The notes beneath the pieces are model-generated. The model made no database searches. It had not been told where the DNA came from and worked only from the letters and a program-made list of their open reading frames with translations. From Bursaphelenchus xylophilus (taxonomy: Eukaryota; Nematoda; Chromadorea; Rhabditida; Aphelenchoididae), in the NCBI GenBank assembly GCA_904066235.2, contig CAJFCV020000002.1, positions 7,316,001-7,380,000 on the forward strand: DNA of 64,000 nt. Direction: 5' to 3'. This document shows, piece by piece, positions 46,069-60,625 of the stretch. The translations under genes and the position numbers were made by a program. The stretch's first letter is position 1; the number at the start of each line of letters is the position of its first letter.

Positions 46069-48779
46069 CTAGACTTTGGGTGAGGGCTCAGAGATGATAG
46101 GAGGATACAACTGGTTAATCAAGAAGGCCGTGACGTCATAGTTAGTCCAGTAGCCAAAATGAGACTTTAGTACCGACCAATAACTCTTGTCAGTGAGAGA
46201 TGTTTGGAGTTGAAAATCTATTCTGTAGGGAACGCGTTTTTCTTCTGAAAAAAAAACTATTACAATAATCGCCAAAAATATCATATTGAAAATAGATTGA
46301 GACATACGTGGAATTCCGTCGATCAACTGTTCAGCCGGTGATAGAACAATTTTATCTTCTTTCCTTTCTATTTCCAATGTGAATTCGGGTTTCTCTTCCT
46401 TCTCTTTTACACCATCTTCTTTGGGCTTCTTTTCTCCAGTAGTGCTTCCGAATCTCCACCATCTACTTTGTGTTTCTACTTTTAATGGGGTATTTGTATT
46501 TCCATTTCCCATATTCTCTTGGATATCTTCAGGACCGATGGGACTCTCGGATCGGGGAGAAGGACCCGAATAAATGTCTGAAACCCCAAAGTTAAAAAAT
46601 GATTTAGACTATTATAAATTATGATATAAAGCTGCTTATTACCCGGGGAGTGGATTGAAGAGCAATCTCCAGAATCCGAGTCCTCATCTTCTTCTTCTTC
46701 CCCTTTTCGTTTTTCGTCTGAATCCCCAGTTTTCTCTCCTGAAGCGGCAGCTTCTTTCTTCTGGGCTTTCTTTATCTTCTTTAAGTAACTTCGATGACAA
46801 TCGTATCCTAATTTGTTATAATCCCGATTCACTTCATTGTAAGCAAACAATTTGATGGGCCTGATGTTCTTGTAGTTTTCATGATACATGGGTTCCAGTC
46901 GGTAAGCAACCGGATCATAAGGATGGAATATATTGTAAATTCTTTCGCATTGCTCTTTCTTTGGGAGTAATTGTTCCGCATTCGCACCTCTCATAATAAT
47001 GAACACTCCTAACGGGGATCCAATGCAAAACAAGTTTTTGACCTTAAACTTGAGATCTTCATCTCGTCTCAGCAGGATTTCCTGCATGTGTCCATCTTGT
47101 TCCAGAATTTTCCGTCGACATTCGTAAAAGTCAGTGAACAGTTTTCGTTGTTCATCGTCTTCCGCTTCGTTTTTCCTATGTTCTATAGCATTTGTGACAA
47201 ATTCGTCGTATAAAAGCAGGGGAGACCAGTTGGTTATTATGTCATAAGCAATCACCGAGCCCAACGAATGGGCGAATATGGACACGGCACCATTAAAGTT
47301 GGGGTTGTTCTTTACAAACTTTGTGTAGGTGACATTTAGGCATCGGATAACTCCATTAACTATCTAAAAGCAACAAATAAACAAAACTGGCGCACCACTC
47401 ACTTCTGTTCTGTACAAAGGCGATTGGTAATACATAATGTCCATGGCAATCGAATTCAGCGCGCTTCTGACCTGAGGCATTCGTGGCAATGTAATTGTAT
47501 CGGTAACACCTTCATCTAATACAAGTGAGGATCTCCATTCGATGGGCAGAATCATTGGGCGACGTTTTTCATGACTGTGATACTTGTCCATGAGATGGTC
47601 CATAACCTCTCGTATTCTGAAAATTTTAAGTTTAATAATAGTAATTAATTTTTGTGAATAAGTCATTCTTTTTCCTCTTACTGAGTTGTATTTTTGGCAA
47701 TAAGATTTTCGTATCCCTTTTGTCCGATTCCATGAACAACAAGGATAAGATCAGAAAAGTTTGGCATCCCCTCGTCAATCGAGGCTTCAGAACTGAATCC
47801 CCGTTTCAATGGGAACACGCCCTTGCCTCGAGTGACAAAACGGAATAAACGATTGGCCTTGGTGTTGTTGTAGAAGGAAACGTCAATCACCGAATTCCAT
47901 CGAACCTCATCATGTTCCTCCCATTTCAGCATTGTCAAAACTGTAACCATCCAATACTATTATTGGCAATAACATACCTGGCTTCTTGTTGACTTCATTT
48001 TCATTGAAAACTGGTGAATCCGGGATCATTTGGTTTCGGAATTTCTCTAAATGATGTTTCTCAATCGCCTCTGCCAATTCCTCAGCCACCGGTTGCATCG
48101 TATCAGCATAGAACCAAGATCCTCGCCTTATTTTCATGCTTTCATCCTTCCAATAAACTGAAGTTACATGATCCGTCTTTTCCTCTAAATTCCATTCAAA
48201 GAGGTTGTCCAAAACAATTACATTCTTTGTCTGAGGGAGCTGTTCTCCAAGGGCGATTGTCCTTTTGTCCAAGGGGATTCCTTTGGAAGCCCTATATGCC
48301 ACTTCTAGCACCATGGAGTCATAACCTCTGAACGGGGTCCATTTACTTTCACCCGGTTTCTTGTAATGCCATCTAATTTCCGGACATTCCAATTCCACAA
48401 CTTTCTTCTTCACTGGTCGTAACATAGCAGCCCCACCAACACTTCCAATCGTTGTCGGAGTAGCCAGATTGAGAGAGGCAGCAGTTGCCGAGGTGATGGT
48501 CATATTAGCCTTCGAGTTGTTTTTCTTTGGTGTATAGGTGACGGGGGTGGCAGTTTGATGACTAAGGCTTGTCCTTAACGAAGTGGAGGACCCGTTTGAA
48601 GATATGCTAGGGACTAAACATAAAGATTTTTAATTTTGTAACGGGGTCCCACCTTTTTTCGTTTCTGTTTTTTCTGGAGGGTTTTCTGTTGCTGAATCAG
48701 GCCGAGATCCGGGCATATTCGGATCAGCCTCGACCGCCATTTCGACTGAAGAGTTGTCCTTCTCTGATTTGTCACTCAT
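46069..48779 (-). CDS. ipla-1: DDHD-domain intracellular phospholipase A1 (IPLA-1/DDHD1-like)
   Basis: Cleaves phosphatidic acid and phosphatidylinositol at sn-1; acts in Golgi/endosome membrane dynamics. From the ATG at 48779 (MSDKSEKDNSSVEMAVEADP) the exons encode a WWE-like part (CPEIRWHYKKPGESKWTPF, RRGSWFYADTMQPVAEELAE), then LILVVHGIGQKG, ILPIEWRSSLVLDEGVTDTI and AMDIMYYQSPLYRTE. The lipase nucleophile elbow is AHSLGSVIAYDI, with Ser in a GxSxG-like motif that has Ala first. The DDHD domain has FCIGSPLGVFIIMRG, FHPYDPVAYRLEPMY, RVPYRIDFQLQ and HFGYWTNYDVTAFL, supplying the Asp, Asp, His and Asp of the name. The frame stays open through an acceptor at 48782, so a longer form may begin in the exon at 49060-49372. 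Confidence 0.92.
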
Positions 48780-49057
48780 CGTCTGAAAGGAAATCCCATT
48801 GAAACAATATTTTTTATAAAAGTCTAATGCCGCAAGATTTATTGTGTAAAAAAGAGCAATTATTTCCGAAAATATTTGAAATCCCGATTAAAAGTGCGAG
48901 TAAAAAACGACTCACTACTTATAAAACTTGTAATGCGCAAAACCCTTCTTTCGTCGATGCAAACAAACTTTTTTGCATTCAGTATAAACGAATCCGATCC
49001 GAAAAGGGAAGAGCTCACACTCACTTTTTCTTTTTCACTGAAAATCCATCGAAACGG

Positions 49058-49372
49058 AACTAAGCGATCCAAAAACTGTCGAGAGTGAACTTGTTTCAAA
49101 GGCTGTCCTTGGGTGATTTCTTCCTCTTGGAACTCTTCGACGTCCTGACTTAAACGAAAATCTCCAGAAGCCTCGTTAACCTTAGTTGTGTCTTCTTCCT
49201 CTCCTTCTTCGACAGTAGGACAGAATTGTTTTATGAAGCTTGGGGTTAGAGATTGGGCAGTTTCACAATCCGAAAAATCTTTGGGCGGCGATTCCGGCAA
49301 GGGACCAACAGAGGAGTCCTGAACTTGATTATGAACCGAAAACCTGGCGTGTATGGAAGAAGATTGCGCACC
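49058..49372 (-). CDS. Probable upstream coding exon of the DDHD phospholipase
   Basis: Bounded by an acceptor (TTTCTAG) at 49373 and a donor GTGAGT near 49058. Open throughout: PLPESPPKDFSDCETAQSL, then an acidic Glu-rich part, then QFLDRLVPFRWIFSEKEK. The donor is in phase 0 and the next acceptor at 48782 is also in phase 0 with the ATG at 48779, so splicing would extend the phospholipase N-terminus in frame. The first exon must lie further upstream and was not found. Confidence 0.5.
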
Positions 49373-52300
49373 TAGAAAAATACTATCATCATTCGTAGAA
49401 TGTTATGTTAATACACCACAAATAAAAAGGAAATAACTGGTTTCAAAATCGTCTTTAATGCCTAAAAGCAAAGTGTATTTTTAAAGATAACAACATCCTA
49501 GAAAAAAATGAAAACATGGAAACCCCTTGAATTATTTATCAGAATACCTACTTCCTTTACTTACAAGACAATGATACGATCAAAAGAAGATGTTCCAAAT
49601 CAAATATGAGACTGAAACAGTGACAAATAGTATTTGAAACAAGCTCTTTGCTAAACAAACATAAGTACCATTAAACGTTGCAGTGTAAAGTCCACTATAA
49701 AAATGATTTGACCACCTTAAGGACTCTGATCACTCAAAGAAAATAAATGACAACTCAAAATTCGAATCGAACTCTCAAAAAACTTTAAACTCTACTGATA
49801 ACAGTAACAGATGAGGTGCACAGAAAAGTCTCACCCTTTCAAACTTCCTCAACCTTCTCTTATCAACTTTGCAGATCTTTTTTTCGTTTTCGGATCTTAG
49901 AAATCCTTCCAATCCCTCGGAAACATCGTCAGAGGAAAAGGACAATCACAAAAAAATATAGCCTTTGAAAAAACAATAAAGACATGTGTTAACTAAACTT
50001 TAAGCCCTGAATAATTAATTCACTAATCGTCCTCTTACTAATCATGACCTAAAAATTCATGGAAAGTATCCTTAATTAGAAACGATAGAGAATTACACAA
50101 GAAAAAGGGAGAAATGGACTCGAAAACGACTACTCGGTTATTTAGAACATGTTTTTCACAAGTTCGGCGAAAAAATATTAAAATCGAACTTTCTATCAAA
50201 AATTGCGGAATGCCAAACCTCCAATGTGTTCTTGGCAAAAACGCATTGTGCGCTCTGATGATAATAGAGTGATAAATCGACGAAGATTAATGAGATCATG
50301 ATCCGAAAGAAAATATCGTAAAGGAAAAGAGAATCAAATAAGGATAAAAAACAGAAAACGAGAAGACGGGGTGCATTGCACTCGGACAGGCCAGAGGAAG
50401 AAAGAGTCAAAAACGAGAGAATCCCCTTTCCCTTCCTCAACCAGACGACTTTCTGCACCTTTCCGCTGCTTCTTAAAAATTGGCTGTTTTGACGTGAGCT
50501 TTGTGCGAATTTTACCGTTAATTGAGGTTGCTTTGTACTTTTCTGACCATCGCCGGAAACGAATTTACTCGAATATTTTTATGGTCCCTTGAAGAAATAA
50601 AATAACAAATCTATTTTCCTAATCATAAATTTCATCAGCAAACGCTAACGGCTATAAAATATCAGACGCTAGAATACGGTGAGTTTGCCAAATCAAGGAC
50701 AAGTCAGAATTTTGATTAATATTACCTCCAGATCGGTTATTTTCGAGAAAAACCTACATTTCTTCTTCTTTTTCTTAAGTAATGACTCTTTCAAGATAGA
50801 CAACATAATCAGAGTGGCTACTCTTTGCGCGATCACTTCGCCGTTCTGAGAGTTTCAGAAGATTAAAGCCTAATCGAGCTTGCAATCAACCCTTTATAGT
50901 CCTTTAAAGGAAGTTGTAAAAATTCCGATTGTACGTTCCGAAAAAAGTAAGCTTGGGAATCGAAATTTACGGTCAATGAATCTCCAAGAAAACCTCTGAG
51001 GCTAGCTGAAGACGAACAGTTTAACAACGGCTACATCGGATTACTGTGCCGGTGTAGCAAGGTTAGAGAAGTAATTAGATTCAGGAGTAAATTTAGCCCA
51101 AAATCACTGTAGGACCACGTTTTCTGAAGACACGTTGTAAACAAGACGGGGAGTAAACGTTCAAGAATTAACAGATAACATCGATATTAGTATAAACTTG
51201 CGCAAGAAATATTAAACGGCTTTATGTTGGACTTCGTATACGAAGTTGAGAAACGAGGCACTTATATTATAATAAATAAAAATTACGAAACTTTCGTTTG
51301 GTAAACAACTTCCTGTTCAAACAAAAGGAAAGATCAGAAATTAGATCTACCGTCGGTCCGACAGGAACGAGAAATTCTGATTCAGAATCCTGGAAATAAT
51401 CGGACTCTGACTGATTCTTTGGAATTTGGAGGAATTTTGAAATTGGAATAACAGATACCCCCTCCTCGAATAACCTCCAAAAGGCCATTAAATCTATTTA
51501 TTTGTTTTCACCGCACCTTTGCCCTCACATTTCTCCAACATGGAGAAGAAAATAAGAGGGCTTGGCGTAGATTTTTGACGTGCCAAATGTTGGGAGAATG
51601 AGTCAGGCCAATAAAGATGCAGTAATCCGGGTGATTCCACACTATTTCTTGCAATCATTATAGTAAAACCGCCAATCCCATACTTTTTCTGTCGATCCCA
51701 AAGCAATGTCAAGAGTAACCTTTCAGGAACAAACAGACATCTGAAGTATGGGCCCGAACGCTGGCGGCTCGGAGTCATACCATATACAATTCAAAACGAT
51801 CACGAATTGTATGAATTTGAGGGCTTTGTCAACACCAAGTTTAATAGGATCTTGACTAAGACTTTTGTGTTTTTGGGGGCCCATTCAGAATTTAAATTCG
51901 TTCAGGAATTGGAATAACAATAACATCATTTATACTATGACCTCGTATTATAATATAAAAATTATCATGAGACTTAACGTAAAACGCAGACAGATCCATA
52001 CCGTTTTGTTTCTCAGCTTATCAACTCACCCATCTCATCACTCATCTACAACCAAACCGTTTCAATAGATGATATCGCGGAGACTCCAAAAATTCTTTTG
52101 TAATATCCAAACCGAAGTCTCTCTGACCGTCATCCGACGTTTGCCTAGTCTTTCACAGGACCTAATTTAAACAAAAGACTAGCTATTTCAGACCAGGCCT
52201 TTTTCAAGCGGATAAAAAACTGGGGATCTCATGACAGCATCCCTAATTATACTGCGCTGGAACACTTTTTTGAAGGAAACTCAGAAAATAAACCGAAGAG

Positions 52301-52527
52301 CGACCGGAAAGTAATTTGTAAGACACCTAGTTACTCTATGAAACGCCTATTTATCAAGAAAGAATTTATAGTAAGCAAATACTAAAAATTATTAGCAGAG
52401 AAACAAACAAATAGCTTGAATGTATTTGTAACCTATTTATTACACAATACTATTCATCGAGGAAGGACAACAAAAAAATATAAATTATGATAGATGGAAT
52501 GGATAAACAAACCGTGGAATAATGTAT
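49373..52527. other. Gene-poor region upstream of the phospholipase
   Basis: 3.1 kb of mostly AT-rich sequence. It probably contains distal promoter or first exons of the phospholipase. The only protein-like frames are the pair at 51267-51778 on the minus strand. Confidence 0.35.
51494..51778 (-). CDS. Possible small gene of unknown function (94 aa)
   Basis: A continuous ATG-to-stop frame without introns: MTPSRQRSGPYFRCLFVPER, then LLLTLLWDRQKKYGIGGFT, and ending EGKGAVKTNK. Two Cys, no clear signal peptide. Three bases after the stop a second frame opens (51488 downward: MAFWRLFEEGVSVIPISKF) that runs into a GTAGAT donor-like site near 51350. The composition is protein-like but no family is recognised; it could also be 5' leader sequence of the phospholipase gene downstream on the same strand. 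Confidence 0.35.
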   Translation of the reverse strand: MTPSRQRSGPYFRCLFVPERLLLTLLWDRQKKYGIGGFTIMIARNSVESPGLLHLYWPDSFSQHLARQKSTPSPLIFFSMLEKCEGKGAVKTNK

Positions 52528-53316
52528 TCAAAGTTCTCCCTTTGCCTTCTTTGAGATGTAGTCAAAATAATGGTACCCATGTCTGGTGAGACTGTCAACA
52601 GTTAGCTTTCCGTAGACATAAAGCTGTTTCAGACCAGCAAATGGATCTCCAGTAGCCAGAGAACCGGAGAGCGACCAAACGGAGGAAGCGGGAATAAAGC
52701 CGCGGCCATAGCAAGCGACGGTAGTCTGGTCCTTCAGAATGTAGACGAAGGATTCAAATTGACCATGACGAAAGTTCTGACCTTGTTTGTACGACTCTTT
52801 CACAGGGGAACTGAAGGAATCTGGGACTCTGGTAACCTCTCCGGTTAGGACTGTGCAAGAGTGGTTCGACCAATGAATGCCTAAAAAGGAAAGTAAATGA
52901 AAAAGCAATCAAAGTTTTATTACACCAAACAAAAATTTTACTCACCCGATCTTCCAGTAGAGTCGCCAATCGCGGTGAAAACTGCAATGTACTCAGTAAG
53001 ATCTCCATACAAAAACTGAGCTTTCAAATGAAGTCCGCCAGCTGAGAATGGAATCCATTTTGGCGAAGCGTCAATGTCGTGAGAATACTTTCGGCGAAGT
53101 TCGGCGACAAATTTGGAGACAGAGTTTATAGAGTTCGCATCTAAACCAATGTACACATACATAAAAAATAAACTTACCGGCTGATTTCACACTGAAAGCC
53201 TTGAAATCTTTGGCCTGTATGTTGTAACTCTTCCATTTCAGGAACATCTGGATACCATTCAGGACCAACAGCAACAAAATGATATTTCGGACGACTTTCG
53301 TGAAGAAGAACGCCAT
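52528..53316 (-). CDS. SIGMAR1: Sigma-1 receptor / ERG2-family protein
   Basis: ER membrane ligand-binding chaperone of the ERG2/sigma-1 family. Three exons, 53316-53178, 53140-52946 and 52880-52528, give 228 aa (human 223). An N-terminal transmembrane helix (NIILLLLVLNGIQMFL) precedes the cupin-like fold: KWIPFSAGGLHLKAQFLYGD, EYIAVFTAIGDSTGRSG, IHWSNHSCTVLTGEV, then TVACYGRGFIPASSVWSL, and the C-terminal amphipathic helices with LTRHGYHYFDYISKKAKGEL. The GRGFIP block corresponds to GRGVIP in vertebrates. Confidence 0.93.
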
Positions 53317-55201
53317 CTTCTGAAGAGGAAGCAGATAATAGTAAAAAACAAATAATTAAATCGGATTATTAAAACAACACGATCTAAAATAAGACAGAAT
53401 AAAACAGACAGCCCGAGAAAGTATTCGGAGTAGGGGAATCGCCACTAGTGGGAGCAGCCCCTTTCTGCCAAGTCAGCATTCCGTTTTCTCTTCACAAAAA
53501 TTCCGCCGAGTTATCTCCTAAAGGTAACCTTGAAGGGATCCATGAACGTATTATTGCGAGAAACGGTTTCGTCGCCTCAGGCAATGAATTCCCCTTTCCT
53601 GTACTTGGAAATATTTTCTTTCCAAACAAAAACGGAAATCGTGACTATACACAAAACTCTCCCCGTTTTTTATATTATTCATTCCAAATACGACCTCATA
53701 AAGTTATCATGGCCAGAAGAAGATACAAACGCTTAACAATTCACGTATATAACATTGTTATATAACACAATATTTACCGAGAGGCAGACTACGGTTAGAT
53801 GGATTCACATCTAAAAATAGAAAAAAAGGATCCCATTTACCTAAAATATGAAACAGACTCAAGTCTTTGGAAAAAGACTCTCGAATTCGCGAAGGTCATC
53901 TTGGCACACGCCTTGCCGCCGGGAGGTCCTAGAACGAATGGACATGCCAATCGCGCGCGTCGAAAGCCCAAAGGTAAGCCGGCAGCATGCGTCCACCGTT
54001 TTGTTTACTGCGATGCACGATGTCAACTTATACGATGAAAGATGAATAATAAAAAACAGAAAAAAAATTTTTCGACAAAATTGTTGACTGATTTTCTCAA
54101 TATTTCTGTTTCTTGGTGTGAAACTGATAACCCTGATGAATTCCCTTGTCAATAACTAGTCAAATGCACGTCTAGACGCTGGTTGCAAGATGATTTCTGG
54201 TTTTACTTGTTTTCTCTGTAGAGTTCGTACTTTATAAATGTAGTCCACAGAAAAAATATTTGCTTTTTTTGAAAAAAAAAAGTGGATAAGAAGCCTTGCT
54301 TTAAATAGAAGTGCCCTGACCAGTTGTATTTGTATGTACCCTGGCTGACGAACCAAATCAAGGTAAGATTCTTTGAGAGTATTGTGGGTTTTGTGACTGT
54401 GGGAAAAGGCCGTCTTATCTAAGACGATACCGAAATTACGGAGATAAAATCATATATCCATTTATGTTTTTGTTACCAACACTATAGTATAGGTTTGCTT
54501 TTTCTTTTGCCACCGGCTAAAGCCTTAATTTAACAAATATTCGGTTCGTTTCAGTTCCATGTGGCCCGTGAGACATGGCCAAAGAGTGGCTGGGCTGTTT
54601 TGACGCCCCGAAGGCGCTCGGGTCGGAACACTTGAATGGGTTTCTCCCCTTCGACTTCACGTTTTGCGCTGTTTGTTTTTAATCCAACTGACTCGATTTA
54701 TAGTTTAGACCTGGTTGAGGGTCAAATCTCATCCGATCCCTCAGCGTAGACTAGGTCCTTTTCCTCTTCTAGACGTTGCTTTTCTGTCTTGTTGTTGATG
54801 AGGAGCTGTGCGAACGTCTGATGTATTTTTTTTACTCTCCTTTGCTCGGATTAAGACTGGTAAACAAGTGCCTATTATCGAAAAAACGAACAAGTTGATA
54901 AAACGGAAGGTGAATCCGTCGGTTAAGTGAACTGAAAGTGACCTTATGTCAGAAAAAATTGCGGCTGCTTTCCCATCCATACTTTTCTTTTCATGTTTTT
55001 TTCTCTTCATACGTTATGTAAATAGAGAATTTCTCGGGTTTGGTTGTAATTACTCACGTACGCTCGAATAGAATAATTGTTTCAATTATTCCTAGGGTTT
55101 ATTCATCGTGCTGGCCGTGTTTGAAAAGGTATTGGAACAGTGGGATGAGCACTTTACGTCATCTCTGAACTCTTTATAAAGTCATTGGTAAAATTTTTAG
55201 G
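53317..55201. other. Intergenic between divergent genes
   Basis: 1.9 kb holding promoters of the sigma receptor (-) and malic enzyme (+). An 89-codon minus-strand frame at 55010-54741 has a hydrophobic stretch but no splice or family support. The sequence AAAATTTTTAG directly before the malic enzyme ATG at 55202 would fit a spliced-leader acceptor. Confidence 0.4.
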
Positions 55202-57447
<2,246 letters not shown>

Positions 57448-57626
57448 TGTCTGCAACAATATTAGGAGCACCTATTTCCCATCCAACCCGTTTATATTTC
57501 GTTAACTGTGATCTCATACACCTTCACTACAATTATTTAGTGCGTATTTACATATATTTCGGGAAAAGGAAGTAAAATTTAATTGTAACAAGAAACAAGG
57601 TTTATAACAATAATCAACAAAAAAAT

Positions 57627-58665
57627 TTAAGAGATATCAAGTTTGACAAACCTGTCGATCGCTTGTTTTACAATCTTTCCATTCTCCATACATTGCGCAT
57701 GAGCCAAATCCAGCAACTTATCCATTAATTCCATGGACAGATTTCCGCCAGTCGAAAAAAGAGCAATAACTTCATCCCGATGGTTTACTCCGACTGTAAT
57801 TTGATATTCAGATACTTTGTATTCTCTTAGGGAGGCGTCTTTTATCGGTTCCGAACTGAAAACACAGCGTTTCCTCGAAGGCAAAACAAAACATTAATAA
57901 TGAACTGGATAAGAACTTACTCTTTTCTGAGGAAAGTGAAGGTGGTTGTCAATGCCAAGAAACTCATGGGAATATTTGAAGGGACACTCTCTTCTTTACT
58001 CAACTAAAAATGAACATCATAATTAGAGTTCTTACTTACGAAACGTATAAGACCAGAGTTAGGGTCGTATTCTACAGCTCTTCTCTTCACAACTCCCAAA
58101 GAAGCAGCAACCGCAGCAGAGGCACAGTCAATAAGATTCCCATCTTCTTGTACAACATTCACCTGAACTCGCACTTCGTAGACACAATGGAAGACTTCAA
58201 TGCAAAGGGCATCCAGTTCGATAGCTTTCGCATCTCGATAAAGCCGATTTAGAATTGGCTGAACTCGATCCAATTCCTTCGGTGGATCTCTCGTTTTGAT
58301 CGGCTGGGCGTATCGGGATGTTATTGTTTTTCGGACATCAAAATAGAGAAATCCAGAAGTTGGACGACCTACTGTTCGAGCTGCCACTGGTTTTATGCTT
58401 ATCACCACGTCAATTCTAAATAAATTAGCATAAGGAGTTAGTAAGTAGGATTAAAAAATAGCATACCTAGTATCTCCGAGAGATGCGCTCATGCATTTTC
58501 CTTCCGCAACAGGTTCAATCTGCAACTTTCTTTGTTCGTCAAGTTTTCGTCCATCAACTCTCTAAAACGATAAAAATGAAATTTTAATACGCATACCACT
58601 CCCTGAGACAGACTGTCCTCTAAAAAAGCTCGTTCCTGGTCTGAGAATACATGCCGTATCTTCAT
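57627..58665 (-). CDS. EXOSC9: RNA exosome subunit EXOSC9 / RRP45 (RNase PH-like)
   Basis: Ring subunit of the 3'-5' RNA exosome. Five exons (58665-58597, 58561-58467, 58415-58040, 58003-57921, 57855-57627) sum to 283 aa plus stop, shorter than vertebrate EXOSC9, which has an extra C-terminal tail. Seen: FSDQERAFLEDSLSQGVRVD then GRKLDEQRKLQIEPVAEG, the GFLYFDVRKT block, RDAKAIELDALCIEV, VQEDGNLIDCASAAVAASLG, and the C-terminal EVIALFSTGGNLSMELMDKL. The GNLIDCASAA motif is typical of the non-catalytic RRP45/42/43 branch. The window has a 1.2-kb palindromic element beginning only 179 bases upstream of the start. Confidence 0.92.
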
Positions 58666-60625
58666 TGCAATTAGCACAAAAAAAATTGAGAAACAAAAAC
58701 AAAAAAAGAAACAAAAAAATAAAATAAAAAACACGGAATGCCACACTTTTGCCATTGAAAGCCGGTCGCTTTGAGAGACCAACAACGTCCATTCAATCAT
58801 GAACGAAAAAAACTAATAAAAGAAAACCCGGAAGTGTACATTACACTGCAGGATGAGCCAAGTCTTTCTCCTTGGGTGGTCAACTCTTCCTCTCAAAATT
58901 CTTTTTTGTCAAGAATAATATAAATTTCTTTATGTTTTAATCTACATACATCGACAGGACAATAACTCTAAAAGTAAGTTAAATTAACCCTCTTTCTAAA
59001 TATGCAATGATTTTTTGCATTACATAAGTTTATCCTTGCACATTTAGCCATTGTTGCAGGTATACAAATTTAGCTGAATGCTGTTCGTTCTTGCGATTCC
59101 ATGAACGAAATTTGAAAGTCTTCCCCACAAAAGAACCGGCGTCGAGACTTCTACGTGCCAGAATTGTGTCAGCATGAAAGGACTTACAGTTTTTTTGTTG
59201 ATTCGATTTTAGATATTACACTAGGTACTTTCGTAAGTTTAAGGCGAGATTAGGTCACATTTTACGTCATATATGGTCTAAATGGACAATAAAACTTTCT
59301 TTTAACATTCTTAACGTTGTAACAGGGATGTCCCCCCTTTTATTGTCGTTTTTGATTTTTCTTCAGATTTTAGGTATGGAACAACTTTGATGTATCCGCG
59401 GCCATAGATGCGTATTAATGCTTCGCAAACCATATTTCAATGGTCCCTAGTCGATCTAAAACATGTTTAGAACAGTATGAGAGGTATTTGAGACTTTTTT
59501 AGATCCACGTTGTACTTGATCACTTAGACCCTAAAACGTCTCAAACCCGGGTTTGAAAGAACATTTATGTTGGGGACGGTTTAGTAATGGCTCACCTTTG
59601 TAGATTCCCGGGTTTAAACTTCAAAAACGTTAGATTTTGCCTGCAATTTGACAAAAGTACCTAGTGTAATATCTAAAATCGAATCAACAAAAAAACTGTA
59701 AGTCCTTTCATGCTGACACAATTCTGGCACGTAGAAGGCTCGACGCCGGTTCTTTTGTGGGGAAGACTTTCAAATTTCGTTCATGGAATCGCAAGAACGA
59801 ACAGCATTCAGCTAAATTTGTATACCTGCAACAATGGCTAAATGTGCAAGGATAAACTTATGTAATGCAAAAAATCATTGCATATTTAGAAAGAGGGTTA
59901 ATTTAACTTACTTTTAGAGTTATTGTCCTGTCGATGTATGTAGATTAAAACATAAAGAAATTTATATTATTCTTGACAAAAAAGAATTTTGAGAGGAAGA
60001 GTTGACCATCCAAGGAGAAAGACTTGGCTCATCCTGCAGTGCATTATGTCACCGGCATATTTATTCTTCAATTTAAACGATAGCACTTTCTGGTTGCGAT
60101 GATTTTCCCGCATGTGGGAAATGTTGAACCTCAGTGATTGTACAGACATTCGGGGGAATTGCAAAGGCATGAGGAATAGGAAGGATACTGTATGCCAAAT
60201 TTGTAATCATCGCCTTCCAGTGTGGCATTATAGACTACACTATCTACTGAGCCCGCCGTTGCCAATCTAAAAATGAAAAATGTGACACTAGTGAAATATA
60301 TATAAGTCGGTGACGAAAAATTGAGCTACACTCCGTTTCAAAATCTTATAGCCATCTTTTAGGTGTTTTTCTCAGCTATCATGAGTCTAACCAAACTAAT
60401 TTTAGGTATGCCACCTAAAATTATTACTAATCCTACGCAAAAATTTCTTGCAGAAAATTTGACATCCTCTATACCAAGGCGACGTCAGTAATATGCCAAC
60501 CCATCAGGCCCGTCTAGCTTCATATTTTTTCGTCCCGGTATATACGGTAGGAAATATCAATGGCTCTATCATTTTGAAACGAGGAGTAGTGTTCGCCCAG
60601 GCAAACATAGCGGTAATTCCTCTTC
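58666..60625. other. Intergenic region upstream of EXOSC9
   Basis: Mostly the palindromic element at 58844-60041. The 580 bases to its right (60047-60625) hold only the 3' flank of the membrane-protein gene and no other recognisable feature. Confidence 0.45.
58844..60041. mobile_element. 1.2-kb near-perfect palindromic transposable element
   Basis: Two arms of 388 bases each, 58844-59231 and 59654-60041, are inverted copies with only a handful of visible mismatches, separated by about 420 bases. The ends are CACTGCAGGATGAGCCAAG. The five bases CATTA flank it on both sides (58839-58843 and 60042-60046) as a target-site duplication. No transposase frame. A five-base duplication and CAC ends recall the Transib group, but that is only a resemblance. 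Confidence 0.85.

Noticed and set aside
46069..46512. Hydrophobic stretch MSQSIFNMIFLAIIVIVFF as a transmembrane helix of the phospholipase
   Set aside because: It is a retained short intron read in frame; the family has no helix there and GIPR joins directly to EKRVPYRIDF.
53799..54152. Open frames on both strands
   Set aside because: Mutually overlapping, no acceptor/donor pairs and no recognisable similarity.
58489..58800. Hydrophobic Phe-rich frame upstream of EXOSC9 (FFILFFCFFFCFCF)
   Set aside because: It is the A/T-rich leader before the ATG at 58665 read through; the RNase PH family has no such N-terminus.
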